From Panacagrimonas sp965216845 (GTDB lineage: Bacteria; Pseudomonadota; Gammaproteobacteria; Nevskiales; Nevskiaceae), in assembly GCA_965216845.1 (NCBI GenBank), contig OZ244200.1, positions 1,302,001 to 1,366,000 on the forward strand: a stretch of DNA of 64,000 bases, written 5' to 3'. Position numbers and translations under genes: made by a program. This document shows, piece after piece, positions 43,559-52,423 of this stretch. How positions within the stretch are numbered: position 1 is the first letter of the stretch; every line of letters starts with the position of its first letter. Below the pieces are notes generated by a model, which was given only the letters and a program-made list of their open reading frames with translations, made no database searches and was not told the origin of the DNA.

Positions 43559-44038
43559 TTGAAGTTGTTACGCATTATCGCGGTTTTTGGTCTGACGCTG
43601 ATATCCGGCGCGGCGCTGGCCCAGCCGGTGTACTGGTTGTCGCTGACCGGAGAGCACAACGGTCAGGCGCTCACCGGACCGCGAACCATGATTGGCGCGC
43701 ATCACCGGCACAGCGTCAACCTGGGGCCACCGGGAAACGGCAAGGTGTTGATCAAGGCGGTGGTCAAGGCGATTCCGGTGGAAGCCGATGCGGTAGCGCT
43801 GGAAATGATTTTGAACGAGCCGAGTCAGTCCGGCGCCGGTCGCCTGGAAACCGCTGCCACCGTGGTGCACTTGAGCGAGCTGACCGATCTGCGGCTGGAC
43901 AAGGAAGAGCGCAAGATGTCGCTGCGGGTGTTGCTGGAACTGGCAGAAGGTGAGGCCTTGCCGCCACCGCAATATCGCAACCACGGCGAAGAGGTGGAGC
44001 CGCCCGGCATTCAGACGCAAGCGATTACGGACTTTTAG
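43559..44038 (+). CDS. Small exported protein of unknown function
   Basis: A 159-residue protein with a clear signal peptide (MKLLRIIAVFGLTLISGAALAQ). The mature part begins PVYWLSLTGEHNGQ and has several short beta-like stretches (GKVLIKAVVKAIP, MSLRVLLELAEG); no family is recognised. The start is TTG at 43559, with AGGAG about 10 bases upstream. Its 3' end overlaps the convergent pth gene by 4 bases. Likely periplasmic. Confidence 0.65.
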   Translation: MKLLRIIAVFGLTLISGAALAQPVYWLSLTGEHNGQALTGPRTMIGAHHRHSVNLGPPGNGKVLIKAVVKAIPVEADAVALEMILNEPSQSGAGRLETAATVVHLSELTDLRLDKEERKMSLRVLLELAEGEALPPPQYRNHGEEVEPPGIQTQAITDF

Positions 44039-44631
44039 GCTTTGCTCGTGGGCGCCGAATGCAGGCCCTGCACCGCCTTGTCCCAACTCTGATCGACCCA
44101 TATCGATAGCGCGTCAATGGCCTGCGCCAGGCCGTGACGAATCAGCGTCTCGTCCTTTTTTGCGGGACGCGCCAGCACGTAGGACAAGACCAGATTCTTG
44201 TCGCCCGGGTGGCCGATGCCGATGCGCAGGCGGCGATAAGCCTCGCCCTGCGATTTGTGGATGTCACGCAGGCCGTTGTGACCGCCGTGACCGCCACCAC
44301 GCTTGAGTCGCAGGGTGCCGGTGGGCAGATCCAGTTCATCGTGGACGATCAACAGCTGGTCCGGTTTCAGCTTGAAATAGCTCGCCAGCGCGGCCACCGA
44401 TTGCCCGCTGCGGTTCATGAAGGTCTGCGGTTTCAGCAGGAAAATTTCGCGTCCCTGCCAGCGCAGCTTGGTCCATTCACCAAAAAACTTGCGATCCGCG
44501 CGCAAGCTGACGCCCAGTTTGTCCGCCAATGCATCGACCAGCCAGAAACCGACATTGTGTCGCGTGTGCGCGTAATCCGGGCCGGGATTGCCGAGTCCGA
44601 TGATGGCCAGCGGCTTGTCTGCGTCAGACAT
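44035..44631 (-). CDS. pth: Peptidyl-tRNA hydrolase
   Basis: A 198-residue enzyme that frees tRNA from peptidyl-tRNA dropped by ribosomes. The motifs are GLGNPGPDYAHTRHNVGFW with catalytic H25, FMNRSGQSV, HDELDLPTG and GGHGGHNGLRDI. It lies downstream of rplY on the same strand (the common rplY-pth order) but behind a hairpin with a T run, so it may be partly uncoupled. Confidence 0.97.
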   Translation of the reverse strand: MSDADKPLAIIGLGNPGPDYAHTRHNVGFWLVDALADKLGVSLRADRKFFGEWTKLRWQGREIFLLKPQTFMNRSGQSVAALASYFKLKPDQLLIVHDELDLPTGTLRLKRGGGHGGHNGLRDIHKSQGEAYRRLRIGIGHPGDKNLVLSYVLARPAKKDETLIRHGLAQAIDALSIWVDQSWDKAVQGLHSAPTSKA

Positions 44632-44652
44632 GGCTCAAGCCTCAACGTTCCC

Positions 44653-44690
44653 CAAAAAATGCCCGGCCACGAACGTCTCGAGGCCGGGCA
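44653..44690 (-). terminator. Terminator or attenuator between rplY and pth
   Basis: On the minus strand GCCCGGCC and GGCCGGGC form a stem around a loop of about 14 bases, followed by ATTTTTTGGG. It ends 20 bp before the pth start, so readthrough or a second promoter would be needed for pth. Confidence 0.75.
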
Positions 44691-44750
44691 GCCGATGTTT
44701 GGAGCCTGCCAAGGCAACGAATGTCGTTGTCCCGGCAGGCCCGGTTCGTT

Positions 44751-45401
44751 CTAGGCTTCGTCGCTGGCGCCGTCTTCGGCCGAATCGCCGGCTTCGTCGG
44801 CATCGGCATCGGCGCCGCGCGCCGCGCGCGGCAGATGGATGGCGACCACCGCCGCATCGTTGTCGTGCTTGAGCTCGATCAGGCTGACGCCTTCGGGAAT
44901 CGACAATTGCGACAGGTGGATGGATTCGCCCACCTGCATCTGCGTGACATCCACTTCAATGAACTGTGGCAGGTGCTTGGGCAGGCACTCGACTTCCACG
45001 TCGTTCATCAAGTGCTCCAGCATGCCGCCGCCGGTCTTGACGCCGGGCGCGATGTCCTCGCCCTTGAAGTGCAGGGGAATGCGCATGCGCAGCGCGACGT
45101 CGGACTGAACCCGTTGCAAGTCCACATGCAGCACCTGCTCGCGTACCGGGTGACGGTGCAGATCCTTGAGCACTACATCCTGACTGGACTCACCCACCTT
45201 CAGCGTCAGCACGTTGGAATAAAACGCCTCATGCTTCAGGTTCTTCCACAGCTCGTTGTGGTCCAGAGTGATCATCTCCGGGTCTTTTTTTGCGCCGTAG
45301 ACAATCGCCGGCACCTTGCCCGCATGGCGCAGACGGCGGCTCGCACCCGTTCCTTGCACCGTGCGCGGCTCCGCCATCACCACGAATTCCTGTTTCATCA
45401 A
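44751..45401 (-). CDS. rplY: 50S ribosomal protein L25 / general stress protein Ctc
   Basis: A 216-residue long-form L25: an N-terminal 5S rRNA-binding L25 domain (RTVQGTGASRRLRHAGKVPAIVYGA) followed by the C-terminal Ctc beta domain (LMNDVEVECLPKHLPQFIEVDVT) and an acidic tail. GGAG lies 7 bases before the first of two adjacent ATG codons; either could be used. It diverges from nadA across a 193-bp gap. Confidence 0.95.
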   Translation of the reverse strand: MMKQEFVVMAEPRTVQGTGASRRLRHAGKVPAIVYGAKKDPEMITLDHNELWKNLKHEAFYSNVLTLKVGESSQDVVLKDLHRHPVREQVLHVDLQRVQSDVALRMRIPLHFKGEDIAPGVKTGGGMLEHLMNDVEVECLPKHLPQFIEVDVTQMQVGESIHLSQLSIPEGVSLIELKHDNDAAVVAIHLPRAARGADADADEAGDSAEDGASDEA

Positions 45402-45594
45402 AAATCTCCAAAAAAATCAAAGGTTCGCACGACCGCAGCCCGCGACCAGGCGCAATCGAGCCGAACAGTCTAGCGGATCAGCGCGTGCAGCGGGGTGGCC
45501 GCTGCGCGCCGGCCGGCCATTGGCCTGCGCTGCGTTACAATTGCGTGCTCGTTTAACGCCCCTTCATCGCCAATCTTCATTATCCAGGCCCGCC

Positions 45595-46692
45595 GTGAAC
45601 GCCCCGCTCAAAATCGATCAATTCAGTTTGCTGGAAGACGCCGAGTGCGATGATCGCATCGCCGCCGCCAAGGCGGTGTTGGGTGATCGTCTGCTGATTC
45701 TGGGACATCACTACCAACGTGACGAGGTCTTCCGCCACGCGGACTTTTCCGGGGACTCGCTCAAGCTTTCGCAGCAGGCGGCGCAGTCGCAGGCCGAGTT
45801 CATCGTGTTCTGCGGCGTGCATTTCATGGCCGAGGTGGCGGACATTCTGACCCACGGTCAGCGCGCGGTGGTTCTCCCGGATCTGGCGGCCGGCTGTTCC
45901 ATGGCGGACATGGCCAACCTGATCAAGGTGCGTCGCTGCTGGCAGGAACTGGCGCAGGTGCTGGACCCGGATGAGAACGTCACGCCGGTGACCTACATCA
46001 ACTCCGCCGCTGATCTGAAGGGTTTTTGCGGCGAGCATGGCGGCATTGTCTGCACCAGCTCCAACGCCCGCGCGGTGCTGGAATGGAGCTTCGCGCGACG
46101 TGAAAAAGTGCTGTTCTTCCCGGATCAGCATCTGGGACGCAACACCGCGCATCGCATGGGCATCGCCCTGGATGAAATGGTGATCTGGGATTTCACCAAG
46201 CCGTGCGGCGGACTGACCGCCGAACAAATCCGCAAGGCGAAAATGATCTTGTGGAAGGGGTTTTGCTCGGTCCACCAGATGTTTCAGCCGGCGCACATCG
46301 ACCGTTTCCGCGCCGAGCACCCGGATGGAAAGGTGATCTCTCATCCGGAAAATGCCTTCGAGGTCTGCGAAAAATCCGACGTGGTGGGCTCCACCGAGAG
46401 CATTCTGCGCACCGTGCGCGCCTCCGCGCCGGGCACCCAGTGGCTGGTCGGCACCGAACTGAATCTGGTCAACCGTCTGGCCGATGAGATGCGCGCCAGG
46501 GACGTGCACGTGCAGTTCATGAGTCCCACTATTTGCATGTGCTCCACCATGTTCCGTACCGATCCGCAACATCTGGCCTGGTGTCTGGAGAATCTGCTGG
46601 CGGGCGAGGTGGTGAATCAGATTCGGGTCCCGGAAAAAGTCGCCGAGCCGGCGCGCAAAGCGCTGGACTTGATGCTGGAAGTGGTTGATTAG
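45595..46692 (+). CDS. nadA: Quinolinate synthase A
   Basis: A 365-residue [4Fe-4S] enzyme that condenses iminoaspartate with dihydroxyacetone phosphate to quinolinate in NAD synthesis. The three cluster cysteines lie in AAGCSMAD, WKGFCSVHQMF and CMCSTMF, matching the E. coli pattern. LILGHHYQRDEV is the N-terminal hallmark. The start is GTG at 45595; the frame is open upstream to 45316 but that part is low-complexity and antisense to rplY. No nadB or nadC is adjacent. Confidence 0.96.
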   Translation: MNAPLKIDQFSLLEDAECDDRIAAAKAVLGDRLLILGHHYQRDEVFRHADFSGDSLKLSQQAAQSQAEFIVFCGVHFMAEVADILTHGQRAVVLPDLAAGCSMADMANLIKVRRCWQELAQVLDPDENVTPVTYINSAADLKGFCGEHGGIVCTSSNARAVLEWSFARREKVLFFPDQHLGRNTAHRMGIALDEMVIWDFTKPCGGLTAEQIRKAKMILWKGFCSVHQMFQPAHIDRFRAEHPDGKVISHPENAFEVCEKSDVVGSTESILRTVRASAPGTQWLVGTELNLVNRLADEMRARDVHVQFMSPTICMCSTMFRTDPQHLAWCLENLLAGEVVNQIRVPEKVAEPARKALDLMLEVVD

Positions 46693-46781
46693 GAATCGCG
46701 CGACGGTTCCTGATCAAACATCCCTCGCCTTGGCGACGGGTCTTCTTCCTCTCTCTTTTGAAACAAACCGTTCAGTCAAAT

Positions 46782-48068
46782 ATGTGGAATAACGCGCCCA
46801 GCCTCCAACAGTGCGACCCTGAGTTGTTCGCTGCCATTACCGCCGAAAACGCGCGTCAGGAAGCGCATATCGAGCTCATCGCCTCGGAAAACTATTGCAG
46901 TCCGGCGGTGATGCAGGCGCAAGGTTCGGCGCTCACGAACAAGTACGCCGAAGGTTATCCGGGCAAGCGTTATTACGGCGGTTGCGAGCATGTGGACGTG
47001 GCCGAGCAACTGGCGATTGATCGGGTCAAGCGCCTGTTCGACTGCGATTACGCCAATGTGCAGCCGCATTCGGGCGCGCAGGCCAACGCCGCGGTGTTTC
47101 TGGCGCTGGTCAAGCCGGGTGACACGGTGATGGGCATGAACCTGGCCCAGGGTGGGCATTTGACCCACGGCCATCCCGCCAATTTTTCCGGACGCCAATA
47201 CCACGTGGTGCCCTACGGTTTGAATGCTGAAACCGGGGTGATCGATTACGACGAGATGGAGCGGGTCGCCACCGAGCACAAGCCCAAGTTGCTGATCGGC
47301 GGTTTTTCCGCCTATTCGCGCGTCAAGGACTGGGCGCGCATGCGGCAGATCGCCGACAAGGTCGGTGCCTGGTTCTGGGTGGACATGGCGCACGTGGCCG
47401 GACTGATCGCGGCCGGCGAATACCCCAGCCCATTACCGCATGCGCATGTGGTGACCAGCACCACGCATAAGACCTTGCGTGGCCCCAGAGGCGGCATTGT
47501 TCTGTCCAAGGGGCAGGGCGAGGACTTTCACAAGAAATTCAACTCGGCGGTGTTTCCCGGAATTCAGGGCGGGCCGCTGATGCATGTGATCGCCGCCAAG
47601 GCGGTGGCTTTTGGCGAGGCGCTGGCGCCGGAATTCAAAACCTATCAACACCAGGTGGTGCGCAACGCACAAGCGATGGCATCGGTGTTCGTGCAGCGCG
47701 GATACAAGGTGGTTTCCGGCGGCACCGACAACCATTTGTTCCTGCTGGACCTGATCGATCAGGGCATCACCGGCAAGGATGCCGAGGCGGCGCTGGGGCA
47801 GGCCAACATCACCGTGAACAAGAATTCGGTGCCCAACGATCCCAGGTCGCCCTTCGTCACCTCCGGTTTGCGCCTGGGTTCTCCGGCGGCCACCACCCGT
47901 GGTTTCGGCGAAAGCCAGATGCAGCAGATCGCCGGCTGGATGTGCGACGTGCTGGATGCGCAGGCGCAAGAACAGGAATTGGCCCCCGTCCTTGCCACGG
48001 TACGAACGCAAGTTGAAGCACTGTGTGCGCGTTTTCCGGTTTACGGCGCCTCTGGGCGCACTGCATGA
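46782..48068 (+). CDS. glyA: Serine hydroxymethyltransferase
   Basis: A 428-residue PLP enzyme that interconverts serine and glycine with tetrahydrofolate, complementing the gcv system at 17-23 kb. The PLP lysine is K230 in TSTTHKTLRGPRGG; ENYCSPAVMQAQGSALTNKYAEGYPGKRYYGG is split here as ENYCSPAVMQAQGS and YAEGYPGKRYYGG. The ATG at 46782 is preferred to a TTG eight codons earlier. It is the first gene of the glyA-nrdR-rib block. Confidence 0.97.
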   Translation: MWNNAPSLQQCDPELFAAITAENARQEAHIELIASENYCSPAVMQAQGSALTNKYAEGYPGKRYYGGCEHVDVAEQLAIDRVKRLFDCDYANVQPHSGAQANAAVFLALVKPGDTVMGMNLAQGGHLTHGHPANFSGRQYHVVPYGLNAETGVIDYDEMERVATEHKPKLLIGGFSAYSRVKDWARMRQIADKVGAWFWVDMAHVAGLIAAGEYPSPLPHAHVVTSTTHKTLRGPRGGIVLSKGQGEDFHKKFNSAVFPGIQGGPLMHVIAAKAVAFGEALAPEFKTYQHQVVRNAQAMASVFVQRGYKVVSGGTDNHLFLLDLIDQGITGKDAEAALGQANITVNKNSVPNDPRSPFVTSGLRLGSPAATTRGFGESQMQQIAGWMCDVLDAQAQEQELAPVLATVRTQVEALCARFPVYGASGRTA

Positions 48069-48097
48069 ACCGGATCGGCGCCGGGCAGTAGATTTTC

Positions 48098-48640
48098 GTG
48101 CAGTGTCCCTTCTGCCGAGCGCCTGAAACACGCGTCATCGATTCGCGCCTGGCCGAGGACGGCACGCAGGTGCGTCGTCGTCGCGAGTGCTCGGCCTGCA
48201 ATGGCCGTTTCACTACCTTCGAGCGTGCCGAGCTGAGCATGCCGCAGGTGCTCAAGCGCAGCGGTGATCCCGAACCCTTTGACGAACACAAACTGCGACG
48301 CGGCATGGAACATGCGTTGTACAAGCGCGCGGTGTCGCCCGAGGCGGTGGATCAGGCGATGGCGGCGGTGATGCGCCGGTTGCGCGAAAGTGGCGAGCGC
48401 GAAGTCCATTCGCAACGCGTCGGCGAACTGGTGATGGAACAACTGCACGATCTGGATCAGGTGGCCTACGTGCGTTTCGCCTCGATTTATCGCGCCTTTG
48501 CCGACGTCAATGCCTTTCGCGACGAAATCGAGCGCATGGAGAACCTGCCCAGCGCTGCACTGCGTCGTTCTCAGCTTTCGCTGATCGAAAACGAGGTGAC
48601 GCCGCCACGCGCCGCGCGCCGCCCGCGCTCGGGCAAATGA
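48098..48640 (+). CDS. nrdR: Transcriptional repressor NrdR
   Basis: A 180-residue regulator of ribonucleotide reductase genes. N-terminal zinc ribbon with four cysteines (CPFC and CSAC), then an ATP-cone (LKRSGDPEPFDEHKLRRGME) that senses ATP/dATP. The start is GTG at 48098. The stretch ends in a basic tail (RAARRPRSGK), slightly longer than E. coli NrdR. It precedes ribD by 13 bp, the conserved arrangement. Confidence 0.96.
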   Translation: MQCPFCRAPETRVIDSRLAEDGTQVRRRRECSACNGRFTTFERAELSMPQVLKRSGDPEPFDEHKLRRGMEHALYKRAVSPEAVDQAMAAVMRRLRESGEREVHSQRVGELVMEQLHDLDQVAYVRFASIYRAFADVNAFRDEIERMENLPSAALRRSQLSLIENEVTPPRAARRPRSGK

Positions 48641-48653
48641 CGCCGCTGATGCA

Positions 48654-49736
48654 ATGAATCACTCTGCGTTGATGGCGCGTGCGCTGCAGCTTGCCGCCAA
48701 AGGAAGCAACACCAGTTTTCCCAATCCGCGTGTCGGCTGCGTGATTGCCAAAAACGGCGAGGTGTTGGCCGAAGGCTGGCATGTGCGCGCCGGCGAGTCG
48801 CACGCCGAAGTTCTCGCCCTGCAGCAAGCGGGAGATAAAACCAAGGGTGCTGATGTCTACGTCACGCTCGAGCCGTGCAGTCATTTCGGGCGCACGCCGC
48901 CTTGCGCCGATGCCTTGATCGCTGCCGGCGTTGCGCGCGTATGGGTGGCGATGCGCGACCCGAATCCGCAGGTCGCCGGCGCCGGGATTGCGCGCTTGCG
49001 AGCCGCCGGCATTGCCGTTGAAGTGGGACTGCTGCAAGCGCAGGCGGCAGCCCTGAATCGCGGATTCGTGTCGCGCATGCGGCGGCGCCGACCCTTTGTC
49101 AGCGTCAAACTTGGCGCCAGTCTGGATGGCCGAACGGCGATGGCCAGCGGCGAGTCGCAATGGATCACCAGCCAGCCGTCGCGCGCCGATGTGCACCGCC
49201 GACGCGCGTCTGCCGGCGCAGTCCTGACCAGCGCCAAAACGGTGATGGATGACGATCCGCAATTGACGGTGCGCTTGCCGGATGTGGTGTGCGAACGACA
49301 ACCCGATCGCATCGTGCTGGATCGTGCCGCCAGACTCGGCGCCGATGCCGCGGTATGGAAACAAGGCGCGCGCCGGTTTTGGGTCACCGCCCAGGCGGGC
49401 GATGCGTTTGTTGGCGTCACGCGGCTGGCGGCGGAGGCTGCCGAACAGGGCTTTGACCTTGAAAACGTTCTGCGTCAGTTGGCGGATCAGCAGATCAATG
49501 AGGTGATGGTGGAGGCGGGCGCGGGACTCAGCGGGGCTTTTGTCCAGGCCGGTCTGGCGGATGAGGTTCTGATCTATATGGCGCCCTGTCTGCTGGGGCA
49601 TGAGGCGCAAGCCATGGCCTTGTTGCCGGGGCTGGAACACCTGAGGCAGCGTGTTGAACTGGTGTTCTCAGATATTCGACAGTTGGGTCCGGATTTGCGC
49701 ATTCTCGCCACTCCGAAAATTTCAACAGTGGACTGA
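48654..49736 (+). CDS. ribD: Riboflavin biosynthesis deaminase/reductase RibD
   Basis: A 360-residue bifunctional enzyme: N-terminal deaminase with the zinc ligands H50-A-E52 and PCSHFGRTPPC, C-terminal reductase (SVKLGASLDGRTAMASGES, VMVEAGAGLSGAF). Two steps of riboflavin synthesis. Length is standard. Confidence 0.97.
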   Translation: MNHSALMARALQLAAKGSNTSFPNPRVGCVIAKNGEVLAEGWHVRAGESHAEVLALQQAGDKTKGADVYVTLEPCSHFGRTPPCADALIAAGVARVWVAMRDPNPQVAGAGIARLRAAGIAVEVGLLQAQAAALNRGFVSRMRRRRPFVSVKLGASLDGRTAMASGESQWITSQPSRADVHRRRASAGAVLTSAKTVMDDDPQLTVRLPDVVCERQPDRIVLDRAARLGADAAVWKQGARRFWVTAQAGDAFVGVTRLAAEAAEQGFDLENVLRQLADQQINEVMVEAGAGLSGAFVQAGLADEVLIYMAPCLLGHEAQAMALLPGLEHLRQRVELVFSDIRQLGPDLRILATPKISTVD

Positions 49737-49738
49737 AC

Positions 49739-50341
49739 GTGTTTACCGGCATTATTGAAGCTTGCGGCAGCATCGCAAAGGTTGTGTCCAAGGGGGGCGA
49801 CAAGCAGCTTTGGATCCGCGCCCCCGACGGCTATCTTCAGACCAGCGCCCTGGGCGACAGCATCGCCGTCAACGGCGTTTGTCTGACCGCGACCGCATTT
49901 GAGGGCGCAGGCTTTGCCGCGGATGTGTCGATTGAAACCTTGCAGGCGACCACCGCTGATGGCTGGCGCGCGGGCGATGCGGTGAATCTGGAAAAAGCGC
50001 TGACCTTGTCCAGGGCCCTGGGTGGGCATCTGGTGTCAGGGCATGTGGACGGCCTGGCGATCTTGCGCGAGATGTCCGAGGACGCGCGCAGTCGTCGACT
50101 GCAGTTCGAGGCGCCGCCAGCGCTTGCGCGTTACATCGCGGTGAAGGGGTCGGTGACGCTGGACGGCATCAGCTTGACCGTCAATGAAGTCAGTGGCGCG
50201 CGGTTTGGCGTTAACATCGTCCCTCACACGCTTGAAAATACCAACCTGGGTCAGTTGCGGCCGGGTGGGCAGGTCAATCTGGAAGTCGATCAGGTGGCGC
50301 GCTACCTGGAGCGATTGTTGACGGAGCAAAACAAGATATGA
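49739..50341 (+). CDS. ribE: Riboflavin synthase alpha chain
   Basis: A 200-residue protein of two lumazine-binding repeats, beginning FTGIIEACG after a GTG start; the second repeat has GHLVSGHVDG. It catalyses dismutation of two lumazines to riboflavin. It lies 2 bp after ribD and overlaps ribBX by 4 bases. Confidence 0.96.
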   Translation: MFTGIIEACGSIAKVVSKGGDKQLWIRAPDGYLQTSALGDSIAVNGVCLTATAFEGAGFAADVSIETLQATTADGWRAGDAVNLEKALTLSRALGGHLVSGHVDGLAILREMSEDARSRRLQFEAPPALARYIAVKGSVTLDGISLTVNEVSGARFGVNIVPHTLENTNLGQLRPGGQVNLEVDQVARYLERLLTEQNKI

Positions 50342-51477
50342 GCAAGACCGTTCCCATCCGGAACGACCACAGTCAGATGGATTCGATTGAAGACATCGTT
50401 GCGGACATCAAGGCCGGAAAGATCGTCGTCATCATGGACGACGAGGCGCGCGAAAACGAAGGCGATCTGATCATGGCGGCGGAGAAGGTCACGCCCGAAG
50501 CGATCGCCTTTTTCGTGCGCTACACCAGCGGCATCATCTGCGCACCCATGAGCAAAGAGCGGGTCGATGAGCTGCGGTTGCCGCAAATGGTGGCGGACAA
50601 CACCGAGCAGCATCGCACCGCCTTCACCGTGTCCGTGGATTACAAGCACGGCACCACCACCGGCATTTCGGCGCTGGATCGGGCCAAGACCATCAAGGCG
50701 CTGACTGATCCCAATAGCAAGCCGGACGATTTTTCGCGACCGGGTCACATCTTTCCCTTGCGCGCGGCGGAGGGTGGTGTGTTGGTGCGCGCCGGTCATA
50801 CCGAGGCCTCGGTGGATCTGGTGCGGCTGGCGGGGCTTTCCTCGCAAGCCGCCATCATCTGCGAGATCGTCAATGACGACGGCGGCATGTGTCGTGGCGA
50901 TGATCTGGTTCGTTTCGCGCGTGCACACGGGCTCAAGGTCGGCACCATCGCTGATCTGATCCGCTACCGCTATGCCAACGAGCACAGCATTGAATGCATC
51001 GGCAGCCAGGAAGTGGAAACCGAATTCGGTCCTTTCAAGCTGGCGGTTTATGAAGACCGCATTGATCGCACCGTGCATCTGGCCATGATCCGCGGTGATA
51101 TTCAGCAGCAGGACGCCGCCCTGGTGCGGGTGCACATCCGCAATACACCGCAGGACGTGCTGGGCATCCACAACCCGCATTTCGGCTGGCCGCTGCGCAG
51201 CGCCATCAAACGCATTGCCGATGAGGGTTCGGGCGTGCTGGTGTTGTTGCGCAAGCCAGAGTCGCCGCGCGATCTGGCGCAGAAGATTCTGTCCCTGGAT
51301 GAACCGCAAACCGAGGAGGAACGCGACGATCATTCCGTGCTGCGCACTTATGGTGTCGGCGCGCAGATTCTGGCGGACCTGGGTGTGAGCAAGATGCGCG
51401 TGCTGTCCGCGCCCAAGCGCATGCAGGGCATTAGTGGCTTCGGGCTGGAAATCGTCGAATATGTGCATTGTGATTAG
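50338..51477 (+). CDS. ribB: DHBP synthase with degenerate GTP cyclohydrolase II domain (RibBX type)
   Basis: A 379-residue protein. Residues about 14-212 are 3,4-dihydroxy-2-butanone-4-phosphate synthase with intact metal and substrate residues (DDEARENEGDLIMAAE, RAGHTEASVDL, CEIVNDDGGMCR). Residues about 215-379 align with GTP cyclohydrolase II, but the zinc-binding GD-x-x-x-S-x-x-CDCG cluster is absent; the matching stretch reads HFGWPLRSAIKR. The second domain is therefore probably not a GTP cyclohydrolase, and a separate ribA must exist elsewhere. The final RMQGISGFGLEIVE is kept. Confidence 0.92.
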   Translation: MSKTVPIRNDHSQMDSIEDIVADIKAGKIVVIMDDEARENEGDLIMAAEKVTPEAIAFFVRYTSGIICAPMSKERVDELRLPQMVADNTEQHRTAFTVSVDYKHGTTTGISALDRAKTIKALTDPNSKPDDFSRPGHIFPLRAAEGGVLVRAGHTEASVDLVRLAGLSSQAAIICEIVNDDGGMCRGDDLVRFARAHGLKVGTIADLIRYRYANEHSIECIGSQEVETEFGPFKLAVYEDRIDRTVHLAMIRGDIQQQDAALVRVHIRNTPQDVLGIHNPHFGWPLRSAIKRIADEGSGVLVLLRKPESPRDLAQKILSLDEPQTEEERDDHSVLRTYGVGAQILADLGVSKMRVLSAPKRMQGISGFGLEIVEYVHCD

Positions 51478-51485
51478 GGTTTGCG

Positions 51486-51983
51486 ATGTCTGACGCCAAA
51501 ACCGGCTTTGCCGCGCCGGCGCCGGCGCGTCCGGGCGAGTTCGGCGCCACCAATGTGGCGATTCTGGCCACGCGCTGGAACGTGGAAGTGGTCGATGCGC
51601 TGATTGCTGGCGCCAAGCGCGAACTCGGCGCCTGGGGCTTGAACGATGATCAATCCGCAGTCGTTCGGGCGCCCGGTGCGTTTGAGTTGCCACTGGCCGC
51701 GCAGGCTTTGCTTGCCTCTTCGCGCTTTGACGCCGTCATCGCCCTGGGGGCGGTGATCCGTGGTGATACGCCACATTTTGATTATGTTTGCAATGAATGC
51801 GCCCGCGGGGTGCTGGAGGTGCAACTCAAATACAGCAAGCCGGTGGCTTTTGGCGTGCTGACGGTGAACACGCCCGAGCAGGCTTATGCTCGATGTGGCG
51901 ATGGTCCGGACAACAAAGGCGCCGAAGCCGCAGCGGCCGCCCTGGACATGCTGCGTCTGATCCAGTCCCATCGCGCCGCGTGA
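51486..51983 (+). CDS. ribH: 6,7-dimethyl-8-ribityllumazine synthase
   Basis: A 165-residue lumazine synthase that forms icosahedral or pentameric shells. The motifs are NVAILATRWNVEVVDAL, GAFELPLAAQAL and GAVIRGDTPHFDYVCNE with the catalytic His. It overlaps nusB by 4 bases (GTGA). Confidence 0.97.
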   Translation: MSDAKTGFAAPAPARPGEFGATNVAILATRWNVEVVDALIAGAKRELGAWGLNDDQSAVVRAPGAFELPLAAQALLASSRFDAVIALGAVIRGDTPHFDYVCNECARGVLEVQLKYSKPVAFGVLTVNTPEQAYARCGDGPDNKGAEAAAAALDMLRLIQSHRAA

Positions 51984-52423
51984 ACGGCGTACCATCACAA
52001 AGCCGCCGAGGTCTGGCGCGTCGGCTCACGGTTCAGGCGCTTTATCAGTGGCTGGTCAATGAAACCAAACCCGAAACCCTGTTGCGCCAGTTTCGTGACC
52101 AGGAAGCCGGCCTGGGGCGCGCCGACCCAAAGTATTTCGACGCCCTGCTGTGCGGCGCCGTTGCGCAGGCGCCAACGCTGACGCAACGCATCAGCCCGCA
52201 TCTGGACCGGCCGCTGGATCAGCTGGACCCGGTGGAGCACGCCATTCTGCTGCTGGGCGCCTATGAAATGGCACAGTGTCCGGACGTGCCGTGGAAAGTG
52301 GTGGTGAATGAATCCGTGAATCTGGCCAAGCTGTTTGGCGCCGAAGACGGATACAAATTCATCAACGGCGTGCTGGACAAGCTGGCGCATGAGATGCGCG
52401 CGCTGGAGATTTCCATCCAGTGA
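51980..52423 (+). CDS. nusB: Transcription antitermination factor NusB
   Basis: A 147-residue helical protein that binds boxA RNA with NusE. Its core is RRLTVQALYQWLVNE, DQLDPVEHAILLLGAYEM and WKVVVNESVNLAKLFG. The GTG at 51980 overlaps the ribH stop; the longer frame from 51797 is ribH read in another frame. It follows ribH and precedes thiL, as in many gammaproteobacteria. Confidence 0.96.
   Translation: MNGVPSQSRRGLARRLTVQALYQWLVNETKPETLLRQFRDQEAGLGRADPKYFDALLCGAVAQAPTLTQRISPHLDRPLDQLDPVEHAILLLGAYEMAQCPDVPWKVVVNESVNLAKLFGAEDGYKFINGVLDKLAHEMRALEISIQ

Noticed and set aside
45316..45594. N-terminal extension of NadA
   Set aside because: It is low-complexity and lies opposite the 5' end of rplY; the GTG at 45595 gives the normal length.
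51797..51979. N-terminal extension of NusB
   Set aside because: It is ribH read in another frame; the GTG overlapping the ribH stop gives the correct NusB length.
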